Below, one piece after another: positions 1 through 5,704 of a stretch of 10,473 bases of DNA. The DNA is from CAZVRZ01 sp964629965. Lineage in GTDB: Bacteria; Chloroflexota; Anaerolineae; Anaerolineales; UBA4823. The notes under the pieces are model-generated. The model searched no databases and had not been told where the DNA came from. It saw nothing but the letters and a program-made list of their open reading frames with translations. How positions within the stretch are numbered: the stretch's first letter is position 1; each line of letters opens with the position of its first letter. The stretch spans positions 1-10,473 of the forward strand of contig CAZVRZ010000171.1 in assembly GCA_964629965.1 (NCBI GenBank), written 5' to 3'. The position numbers and the translations under genes were made by a program.

Positions 1-21
1 TTTACGAACAAAATGATAGGT

Positions 22-106
22 AGTGCCAAACTATCTGAGACGCAGTGCCAAACTTCGCGAGACAAACCAGTCTTTCCGGCCCTTGTAGTGCCAAACTTTA
101 CGAGAT
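22..106. repeat. Three 20-bp direct repeats, probable transposon end
   Basis: Three copies of a 20-bp unit sit at 22-41, 44-63 and 87-106. All share the 11-base core AGTGCCAAACT and a GAGA at unit positions 16-19; only the four or five bases between and the last base vary. Starts are 22 and 43 nt apart, about two and four helical turns, so all copies face the same side of the DNA. The first bases of the window (TTTACGA) match units 11-17 of the third copy, hinting at a fourth, cut copy. Read on the minus strand, an outer boundary could be the TG at 112-111. Multiple same-orientation repeats near a TG/CA tip are typical of IS21-type element ends, where the transposase binds. No transposase is visible because the window stops. 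Alternatively these are regulator binding sites for a gene to the left. Confidence 0.5.
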
Positions 107-126
107 ACTACAGCTCCTCTCGACTT

Positions 127-2286
127 TTATGACACCTGGTTGATTTCATCTTTGGCAGCCAGCCATTCTTCCACCCAGGCAAGGCGTTTTGCGCCCACGC
201 CTTCATGGGTAACCGGGCGAGCCAGGCGCATCACGCCAAGCGCGTCTGCCGGAGAAAGGCCACGCAGGCGCAGCAGGGCATAGGCAGCCATGCCGGTGCG
301 ATGCATGCCGGCGGCGCAGTGCAGCACAACCCAAGCGCCGGCGTCAATTCTTTTGTTGATCTCTTCCAACAGGCGCAACAGCTCTCCCTGGCGCGCTGGC
401 GGCAGGTTATTACCGTTGGGTTGGTCAAACCAGAACCATTCCACGCCCAGCCTTTTGGCAGACTGGCCGAGTTTCAAGGCGCCCTCGGCTTCCGATAGCA
501 AGGAGACCAGGGTCGTCAGGCCGCGTTCGTGCCAATCGGCCAGCTTGTGCGGCGAAGGTTTGCCCCACAGGCCAAGCCTTCCGGCCGAGAGCCCCACCAG
601 GCGCGGCGCCTGCTGTTTGGGCGCAACGCCTGGATTGGGATCAAAATCAACCACTGTGTGAGACTCAGGCCAGCGGCTTTTTCCCCAGCGCAGCACGAGT
701 TCTCGCTGTGTGCCGGTGAGCGGCAGCCGGATCAAATAGGGTAATACCTGGAACCAAAATGCGGTCACCTCAGAAAGCGCTTCCTGTGGGGCATGCCCTT
801 GATGGATGAGCAGGCAGGCCAGCGCCATCGGCACGCGCCCTTCCAGGTTGTGCCCGGCATGCAGATAGACTCCTTGGCCGGCGATCAGCGCTGACTGGAT
901 TTCTGCCAGCAAGGCCGACAACCGCCGGCGGGTGGGAGCTGTGCGAAAGGGCAGCGCAAAGCGGGTGTATTCAGCCGCCGCTCCCGCTTTTTGGCTGGCC
1001 TCGTTTAGCGCTTCCTGATAAGGCCAGCGGGCGTGGTATTCGTTGGGCGTTGTCAGGTCGATGATGCGCCTCACGCCACGCGCCAGCAGGTGTGTTAGCA
1101 TGCCGACCTGGGTTTCATGGCCGTCAAACGGGTAAGCGCTGGCCCATAACCGGCCGGGGATGAATTCGCCAATCCCAGTGACGCGCAGATGGTGCGGCTC
1201 GATCCCGTCCGGATCGGGGGGATGGTAGGCATTGATCCACGACCCGGTTGCCTCTCGGGGCATATAGACGGTTGCGCGCCCGCGCCCGTGCGGCTGAGCG
1301 TAATTTTTCACCTGCTTCAGCCCGGCTGCAAGCCCGCCAGGCAGGTTTTCATAAACTTGAGCGATCTCTTGGCGGGTAATCCCGTTGTTCAGCCACGCCC
1401 GGCGGAACAGGCGGGCAGCCGGCTCGATGGTGAAGGCGGCCTCGCGCAAGGCGGCACCATCCTCAGAACTGGGTATTTCTCCGCCCTGGCGCTGCAGGGC
1501 ATATTGGCAGGCCAGGGAAGAGGCCCAGGCGGGAGCAGCCAGGATGGTTTCCGGCGCCACAAGGCCGGCGAGCGCTTTTACTGCCGCCGATTGAGGTATC
1601 AACGGACGCCACTTCAGGCTGTGGGGCACAATATCTTCGCTGCCGGTGATCAGCGGTTTGAGCTGTTCATGCAAAGGGTATAAATAGCGGGTGCGGCTTT
1701 GCGGATCATGGGGTTGAGCGACTTCGCTGCCCAGGGCTGGCGAAAATTCTAACAGCCAGGCTTCGACAAAAGCGTTGGTGAGATCGCGTTCTCCTGCTAT
1801 CATGCGAGCCTCGGCCTGGGGATAGAGCGTCTCCAGCAGGCCCAGGGCAATGTAACAGGTGCGGCAGCCGCCGAATAGATCATCCACCACCAGGATGCGC
1901 TCCGGCGGGAGCGGGTAAACGGCTCGCATCTGCGAGCGCAAGACCTCCTGCCAGCGCCGCTGATCGGCGATCCAGGCCAGGTAATGTCCAAGCCGGTCAA
2001 CGCTGCCATCGCAGCATTCACCGCAGCAATAAGCCGGTATGGGAGGCTTAAATCGCTCCTTATAGATCTCGTGCTTCTCCTGGCCAATGTTGGTGCGCAC
2101 AGTGGGCGGGAAGCCTGTTGTATGGGTCGCTGACCACAGCGCACAGGCGACGGTTACCGGCATCCAGCCCGAATGCGCCAGGCCGATCACAATGTCGGGT
2201 TGGAAGCTCTCGACTTCGGTGCAAACCCGGCTGCCCAGGCGATACAACGCTTCAAGGGTGGGAAGTAGGATCTGTGGGTACGTCAT
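127..2286 (-). CDS. Phosphoribosyltransferase / pseudophosphatase / dual-specificity phosphatase fusion protein
   Basis: This is a 719-residue cytosolic fusion with no signal peptide or membrane segment. Residues 1-190 resemble a type I phosphoribosyltransferase: a hydrophobic strand with GLAHSG (35-40) and a PRPP-loop motif ILVVDDLFGGCRT (131-143, D135 D136 T143). An unusual CCGECC cluster lies at 87-92. Residues 375-510 look like a tyrosine-phosphatase fold (IPGRL at 376, IIDLT at 408), but the P-loop reads HAGHNLEGR (476-484), so the catalytic Cys is missing. Residues 560-710 are a second phosphatase domain with an intact HCAAGMHRTG loop (656-665; C657, R663) and a probable acid loop around D621. 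Residues 200-370 are unassigned. The ATG has a GAGAGGGG ribosome site 6 nt upstream. The gene follows the AKR-like gene by 80 nt, probably in one operon. Substrates are unknown. A PRTase that makes a phosphorylated nucleotide-like product for the phosphatase to act on is possible, but this is inference. Confidence 0.8.
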   Translation of the reverse strand: MTYPQILLPTLEALYRLGSRVCTEVESFQPDIVIGLAHSGWMPVTVACALWSATHTTGFPPTVRTNIGQEKHEIYKERFKPPIPAYCCGECCDGSVDRLGHYLAWIADQRRWQEVLRSQMRAVYPLPPERILVVDDLFGGCRTCYIALGLLETLYPQAEARMIAGERDLTNAFVEAWLLEFSPALGSEVAQPHDPQSRTRYLYPLHEQLKPLITGSEDIVPHSLKWRPLIPQSAAVKALAGLVAPETILAAPAWASSLACQYALQRQGGEIPSSEDGAALREAAFTIEPAARLFRRAWLNNGITRQEIAQVYENLPGGLAAGLKQVKNYAQPHGRGRATVYMPREATGSWINAYHPPDPDGIEPHHLRVTGIGEFIPGRLWASAYPFDGHETQVGMLTHLLARGVRRIIDLTTPNEYHARWPYQEALNEASQKAGAAAEYTRFALPFRTAPTRRRLSALLAEIQSALIAGQGVYLHAGHNLEGRVPMALACLLIHQGHAPQEALSEVTAFWFQVLPYLIRLPLTGTQRELVLRWGKSRWPESHTVVDFDPNPGVAPKQQAPRLVGLSAGRLGLWGKPSPHKLADWHERGLTTLVSLLSEAEGALKLGQSAKRLGVEWFWFDQPNGNNLPPARQGELLRLLEEINKRIDAGAWVVLHCAAGMHRTGMAAYALLRLRGLSPADALGVMRLARPVTHEGVGAKRLAWVEEWLAAKDEINQVS

Positions 2287-2366
2287 TAAAAGCCCCTCTC
2301 ATCAGCCTGCCCATGCCTGTACTGTAGTATTGCGGCAGGCGGCGCCAGGCCGCACACAATTTACCC

Positions 2367-3518
2367 CTACTCGAACAGTGCGGCAGCTTTCTCCATGTTG
2401 TCCTGGACGGGTACGCCGAAGGGGCAGCGTGTCTCGCAGTCGCCGCAAGACAGGCAGGCCGAGGCGGGTGCGGGCAGTTGGTCGTAGGCGGCGAGCAGGG
2501 CCGGCGTAACGCTTTGCTGGCGGGCGCTGTCGAACAGGCGGATCGTGGCGGCAATATTGATGCCTGCCGGGCAGGGCAGGCAGTGGTTGCAATACATGCA
2601 GCTTCCGGACAGGTTCCAATCCGTTTTGTCGAGGATGGCGCTGTAATCCTTCTCTTCATCGGAGGCGGTGAGCCAGGCCAGGACACCCTTCACCTGTTCC
2701 GGTGTTTGGCAGCCCGGCACCGCAGTGCATACGCCCGGTTGGGAGAGCGTGTACTGCAGGCATTGGACCGGCGTGAGAACGATGCCGCTGGGATTTTCCG
2801 GCCAGAAGACCCAGCCGGCGGCGAAGGGTTTCATGGCGACAATGGCTACGCCGTGGCGCTGGCAGGCCAGGAAGAGATCGCGGCGCGAGTAGAGGGGTTG
2901 GCTGCCGGCTGCTTTGAGCCCGCTGTAGGGATCCGCTTTCCAAAGCGCTTCCAGGGTGGTTTCGCCCGGCAGCAGGTCGAAGGCGGGATTCACCGGAAAC
3001 ATCAGGATATCTACGAGACCGCTTTCTACCGCCGCCATGGCGGCGCCCACCTTGTGGCTGCTCATACCCACTGCCCGGGCCTTGCCCTCCTGCTTCCAGC
3101 GCAAGGCCACTTCGAGCAGGCCTCCGGGGGCAGAGGCTTCGGACCACTCTTCTAACTCGTCCACAAAATGCATCATCAGCGTATCCACATGATCCGTATC
3201 CAGCCGCCGGAGAAGATCCTCGGCATGGCGTTCCGCCCTGGCAGGTTCGCGCGTGCGCATATATTGCCCATCGTCCAGCAGGCAGGCGCCGATGTGCCCC
3301 TGGATGTGGAACTGCTCCCGCCTGCCCTTCATCAGCCGCCCGATGTGATCTCGAATGCCGGCGGCAGGCATGAACAAATCCATGTAGCGCACTCCCCCTG
3401 CCAGCGCTTCTTCTACAACGGCTGCCACTTCAGCGAAGGGGGCCTTCTCCAGGTGCTCCAGTCCCAGGCCAATGATGCTCGTTTCGATGCCTGTTCGTCC
3501 TAATATGGCGCTTTTCAT
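2367..3518 (-). CDS. Aldo/keto reductase-like protein with C-terminal ferredoxin-type [4Fe-4S] domain
   Basis: The 383-residue protein has an N-terminal AKR-type TIM barrel (about 1-285; opening LGRTGIETSIIGLG, later GMSSHK at 151-156 and FPVNPAF at 174-180). The C-terminal domain has two cysteine motifs: C307-x2-C310-x2-C313-x2-C316-P and C355-x2-C358-x2-C361-x3-C365-P, each able to hold a [4Fe-4S] cluster. This architecture is that of predicted AKR-ferredoxin oxidoreductases. Of the AKR tetrad, D47 and H117 are present, but the Tyr position is Ala52 (MPAAG) and the Lys position is His75 (IQGHIG), so ordinary carbonyl reduction is doubtful. Start: the ATG at 3518 has AAGGAG at 3527-3532 with 8 nt spacing; an upstream in-frame TTG at 3578 lacks this. 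It is the first gene of a probable two-gene unit with the PRTase/phosphatase fusion. The general class is confident; the reaction is unknown. Confidence 0.88.
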   Translation of the reverse strand: MKSAILGRTGIETSIIGLGLEHLEKAPFAEVAAVVEEALAGGVRYMDLFMPAAGIRDHIGRLMKGRREQFHIQGHIGACLLDDGQYMRTREPARAERHAEDLLRRLDTDHVDTLMMHFVDELEEWSEASAPGGLLEVALRWKQEGKARAVGMSSHKVGAAMAAVESGLVDILMFPVNPAFDLLPGETTLEALWKADPYSGLKAAGSQPLYSRRDLFLACQRHGVAIVAMKPFAAGWVFWPENPSGIVLTPVQCLQYTLSQPGVCTAVPGCQTPEQVKGVLAWLTASDEEKDYSAILDKTDWNLSGSCMYCNHCLPCPAGINIAATIRLFDSARQQSVTPALLAAYDQLPAPASACLSCGDCETRCPFGVPVQDNMEKAAALFE

Positions 3519-3523
3519 CAACA

Positions 3524-3532
3524 CTTCTCCTT
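3524..3532 (-). promoter_or_regulatory. Ribosome binding site fixing the AKR-like start
   Basis: The minus strand reads AAGGAGAAG here, and its AAGGAG part ends 8 nt before the ATG at 3518. This supports the 383-residue form over a 403-residue form starting at a TTG further upstream. No convincing promoter was found in the remaining bases up to 3596. Confidence 0.75.
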
Positions 3533-3580
3533 GTTGCGAATCATGATGAGATCTAATTGGTTTCAAATGTAATCCCAAAT

Positions 3581-3596
3581 GGCTGCTATTTCAGCC
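3581..3596 (-). terminator. Small hairpin directly after the Cys-rich gene
   Basis: On the minus strand GGCTG (3592-3596) pairs with CAGCC (3581-3585) around a 6-nt loop, starting one base after the stop codon of the small Cys-rich gene. It is followed only by ATTTGGG. The 5-bp stem and poor T-run make it a weak intrinsic terminator at best. Confidence 0.25.
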
Positions 3597-3935
3597 TTAC
3601 TTGCCGGCCCCTTCCTGCCCGGGGGCAGGTTTCTGCAGGTATTCTTGGGCCTGCTCTGCCGTCAGACGCTGTAAGAATTCTTCATCTTCGCTGCCGTTCA
3701 CCAGGTACTCATAATCGGTTTCGTAGAGGTAATAGGTATGGCACTCTGGGCATTGTTGCAACTGCAGCTTGCGGCTGCTGAGCGGCTTGAAATCTTTTAC
3801 CACGATAAGACGGTTGGCAGCCGCAGGCAGGTTAGTGTTATTCTCTTCCCAGCCAAATTTTTGGCAGGCGAATTCCTTATCGGCCAACTGTGCACAGAGG
3901 CTGCAGGGCGGTTGATCTGGGGTTGTTGTCGACAT
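3597..3935 (-). CDS. Small Cys-rich, probably zinc-binding protein of unknown function
   Basis: I do not recognise a named family. The 112-residue protein has CSLC near the N-terminus (C11, C14), a further C24, and CPEC in the middle (C62, C65). These two CxxC knuckles suggest one zinc-ribbon-like site with a roughly 47-residue insert. After CPEC comes an aromatic, acidic stretch (YYLYETDYEYLVNGSEDEE, 68-86) and a short charged tail ending in PAPGQEGAGK. No signal peptide or membrane segment is visible. The ATG at 3935 is preferred over an in-frame TTG at 3950 because a TACAAT -10-like box ends 6 nt before it, predicting a leaderless message. It lies between the AAA ATPase gene (69 nt upstream) and the AKR-like gene, but with its own promoter it need not be in an operon with either. 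Confidence 0.75.
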   Translation of the reverse strand: MSTTTPDQPPCSLCAQLADKEFACQKFGWEENNTNLPAAANRLIVVKDFKPLSSRKLQLQQCPECHTYYLYETDYEYLVNGSEDEEFLQRLTAEQAQEYLQKPAPGQEGAGK

Positions 3936-3971
3936 GCTGCAATTGTACAACGAAAAGAACGATCCGGTAAA
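3935..3971 (-). promoter_or_regulatory. Leaderless promoter of the Cys-rich gene
   Basis: The -10-like TACAAT is at 3947-3942 on the minus strand, with TTTACC (4 of 6 to the -35 consensus) 18 bp upstream at 3971-3966. Counting seven bases from the -10 puts the transcription start on the A of the ATG at 3935. No Shine-Dalgarno sequence precedes this ATG. The -10 overlaps the 8-bp palindrome TTGTACAA (3943-3950). Confidence 0.5.
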
Positions 3972-4003
3972 TATTCTATCAATTCAGGTGTTCATGGGAA
4001 ATA

Positions 4004-5197
4004 TCACCAGCAAAAACGATAGGCATTTTCCGGTGTGACCACGAATGTTTTGGCCGGTTGGTAAGCATCAAAAGCCTTGGAAAACGAGTCTTTGCCCGCC
4101 GAGGTGATTTGGAAGGCCCAAAATTCCTGCGCCTGGTTGCTTTCTAAAACCAGGTCAATCTCATAACCCTGGTATGTCCGCCAGAAAAAGGCGTTGAAAG
4201 GGCGCTGAGCATACAGGTTGCGTTTCAGGATGGAGGCAATGATCAGGTTTTCAAAGATTGCCCCCTTGTCGTCGCGCCCTTCGAAGGGGAAAAAGCGGTT
4301 GGTGATGGCATTTCGAAGACCTATATCCCAAAAATATATCTTGAACTTTGAGCTCAGTTCACTGCGCAAGTTACGGCTTAAAGACGGCAAGCGAAAAACC
4401 ACAAAGTATTTTTCTAGTATGGCAATGTACTGGTCTACCGTGTTGCGGGAAATGCCCAACTGCGTGGCCAGTTCGTTAAGGTTGACCAGGTTACCGATCT
4501 GGTAGGCTAGCAAGGTCAACAGCCGTGCCAGTACCTGCGGGGCTTTGATCCTCTCCAGCATAAAGATATCTTTGTACAGGGCGCTTTCCAGAATATCGCG
4601 CAATTTTGCCTGCTTTTCTTCAGGAGAAGTTTTATCTACTACTTCGGGGTACATGCCATACACTGCCAGGGAGCGTAGGGTTTCGTTCAGGCGTTCTCCT
4701 TGAGTGATCGATTCGGGGAAGGAGAAAAAATCATCCACCTGGAACCCTGCGTATTCACCCAGTGTGAGCGGCAGTAGTTCAATGAAATACTTGCGCCCGG
4801 CTAAACTGTCGGTCAATCCTTGCAGCAATAGCAGGGAGGACGAAGAGGTGGCCAGCACCTTAACATGGGGGAAGTGATCGAAAACGAGCTTCAGCAATAG
4901 ATCGATATGGGGAAGCCCTTGAATCTCATCCAGGAATAGGTAACTGCGCCGTTGTGGGTCAAATCCCAATTCAGAGAAGATACGTTCCAGGCGGGCAGTG
5001 GAAGGGTTGCCGAAAATCGCCTGAGCGGTTGGGTCATCCAGGGAATAGATCGCGGCGATATCGTTATCCTGCCGGCGCTCACGAAAGAGCATCTGCAGCA
5101 AAGTAGTTTTGCCCACGCGTCGCGGCCCGTACAGGATCAGAATTTCGGGGGAAGAAAGCTGAGAACGAAGTGTGTTTGCAACGATACGCTGATACAT
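4004..5197 (-). CDS. AAA ATPase with C-terminal DUF4143 domain
   Basis: The 397-residue protein matches the widespread bacterial and archaeal AAA/DUF4143 ATPases. Walker A is GPRRVGKTT (24-32), Walker B is YLFLDEIQ (86-93), and a sensor-like TSSSS is at 117-121. A winged-helix-like segment (NLNELATQLGISRNTVDQYI, 239-258) leads into the DUF4143 region, which contains FWDIGLRN (289-296), FEN (315-317) and GYEID (344-348). DUF4143 carries a nuclease-like fold, but the position where relatives usually show E-x-K reads FQIT (362-365), so nuclease activity is doubtful. The biological role of the family is poorly defined. The ATG at 5197 is chosen rather than the ATG at 5215 because a near-consensus promoter overlaps the upstream one. 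It is divergent from the small plus-strand unit. Parts of the gene look AT-richer than neighbours (23 of 60 G+C at 4321-4380 against 34 of 60 at 1321-1380), a weak hint of transfer. Confidence 0.88.
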   Translation of the reverse strand: MYQRIVANTLRSQLSSPEILILYGPRRVGKTTLLQMLFRERRQDNDIAAIYSLDDPTAQAIFGNPSTARLERIFSELGFDPQRRSYLFLDEIQGLPHIDLLLKLVFDHFPHVKVLATSSSSLLLLQGLTDSLAGRKYFIELLPLTLGEYAGFQVDDFFSFPESITQGERLNETLRSLAVYGMYPEVVDKTSPEEKQAKLRDILESALYKDIFMLERIKAPQVLARLLTLLAYQIGNLVNLNELATQLGISRNTVDQYIAILEKYFVVFRLPSLSRNLRSELSSKFKIYFWDIGLRNAITNRFFPFEGRDDKGAIFENLIIASILKRNLYAQRPFNAFFWRTYQGYEIDLVLESNQAQEFWAFQITSAGKDSFSKAFDAYQPAKTFVVTPENAYRFCW

Positions 5198-5232
5198 GAT
5201 TAAATCATATGCCATACTGTGAAATATGTCAA
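5197..5232 (-). promoter_or_regulatory. Near-consensus leaderless promoter of the AAA ATPase gene
   Basis: On the minus strand a perfect -35 TTGACA (5232-5227) is followed after exactly 17 bp by TATGAT (5209-5204). Seven bases on, transcription would begin at 5197, the A of an ATG. The upstream in-frame ATG at 5215 falls inside the spacer and would not be in this transcript. No Shine-Dalgarno sequence is present. The dyad ATGATT-A-AATCAT (5196-5208) covers the -10 and start codon and could bind a regulator. Confidence 0.75.
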
Positions 5233-5236
5233 TGAG

Positions 5237-5264
5237 TTGAATATTTTAATATTAAATCATTCAA
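5237..5264. promoter_or_regulatory. 28-bp interrupted palindrome between divergent promoters, candidate operator
   Basis: The outer arms TTGAAT (5237-5242) and ATTCAA (5259-5264) and the inner 12-bp palindrome TTTAATATTAAA (5245-5256) share one centre at 5250.5. That gives 24 of 28 positions in symmetric pairs. The element starts 4 bp from the ATPase -35 and covers the place of the -35 for the plus-strand unit. This placement would let one dimeric regulator control both directions. No binding protein is identified. Confidence 0.45.
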
Positions 5265-5272
5265 TAACAGGG

Positions 5273-5285
5273 TAAAATAAATACA
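5273..5285 (+). promoter_or_regulatory. Leaderless -10 element for the plus-strand unit
   Basis: TAAAAT (5273-5278) is followed by six bases and then an ATG at 5285, the same geometry as at 3935, 5197 and 8263. The -35 is poor: the best match, about 16-17 bp upstream, lies within the central palindrome. An activator or repressor at the palindrome could compensate. Confidence 0.4.
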
Positions 5286-5368
5286 TGCGCACTATCTTAC
5301 ACATCGACCTGGATGCTTGGCAGGAAAAGTATGGAAAAAAAGTGATTGTCAGGGGAGAGAAAGGGTAA
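5285..5368 (+). CDS. Possible 27-residue small ORF or leader peptide
   Basis: An ATG at 5285 opens a 27-codon frame ending in TAA at 5366-5368, 7 nt before the ATG of the membrane protein gene. The peptide is mostly hydrophilic (begins MRTILHIDLDAWQEKYGKK) with a basic C-terminus. The case for translation is the -10-like box ending exactly 6 nt upstream and the tight spacing to the next gene, which would permit translational coupling. It could be a real small protein, a regulatory leader peptide or chance. The start resembles the opening of Y-family polymerases (HIDLDA), but nothing else of that family follows. Confidence 0.4.
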   Translation: MRTILHIDLDAWQEKYGKKVIVRGEKG

Positions 5369-5375
5369 CAAGGAG

Positions 5376-5663
5376 ATGAAGATTAGCCTGGGTCATATCA
5401 TCATGCCATTCGCAGCCGCCGGGGTTGGCCTGGCGTTGATCTATGCCGGTTCCGGGCTGGGCTGGGGGCTGGCCTGGAGCCTGGCAGGCGGCTTCTTTAT
5501 TACCCTGGCCGTGGCGGCCGTCTTGTTCAGCCTTGGCTGGGTCGCGCCTGGACCGCTGGGCAGCTTCTTGCGCCACCCCGTGGTCAATATGGTGATCATC
5601 CTGGCTGTGTTGGGTATGCTGGCGGCCACGGTGATTGCGGGCGTCCTCCAGGGCTTGCGCTAG
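5376..5663 (+). CDS. Small three-helix membrane protein of unknown function
   Basis: The 95-residue protein is almost wholly hydrophobic, with predicted membrane spans near residues 7-25, 33-54 and 69-91. A short loop WVAPGPLGSFLRHP (55-68) lies between spans 2 and 3, and the C-terminus is the short QGLR. There are no catalytic motifs or cysteines. The ATG at 5376 is chosen. A ribosome site is plausible as AAAGGG about 10 nt upstream, while the nearer AAGGAG abuts the ATG and is too close. A TTG at 5346 in the same frame would add ten hydrophilic residues. The gene follows the 27-residue ORF by 7 nt and converges on the beta-CASP ribonuclease gene, 41 nt away. I do not recognise a family. The short size and Gly/Ala-rich helices suggest an accessory membrane protein. 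Confidence 0.6.
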   Translation: MKISLGHIIMPFAAAGVGLALIYAGSGLGWGLAWSLAGGFFITLAVAAVLFSLGWVAPGPLGSFLRHPVVNMVIILAVLGMLAATVIAGVLQGLR

Positions 5664-5704
5664 CAACCGTTCTTATCCAGGCGCAAAGACCGCTGACCAA
5701 TCCC

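Noticed and set aside
22..106. CRISPR array from the three direct repeats
   Set aside because: Spacing between units is 2 and 23 nt, the units are only 20 bp and vary internally, and no cas gene is in view.
2305..2340. Inverted repeat GCCTGCC/GGCAGGC between the AKR-like and fusion genes
   Set aside because: The loop is 22 nt and no T-run follows on the minus strand, so a terminator splitting the two genes is not supported.
2478..3155. Long plus-strand open frame (225 codons) opposite the AKR-like gene
   Set aside because: It is antisense to a gene with clear domains, its translation has no recognisable motif, and long reverse frames are expected opposite GC-rich genes.
5285..5368. Remnant of a Y-family DNA polymerase (HIDLDA start)
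   Set aside because: Only about ten residues resemble that family and no other part of it occurs downstream in any frame.
5657..5684. TTGCGC/GCGCAA repeat in the convergent gap
   Set aside because: Only 6 bp with a loop of about 20 nt and no T-run; too weak to call a terminator.
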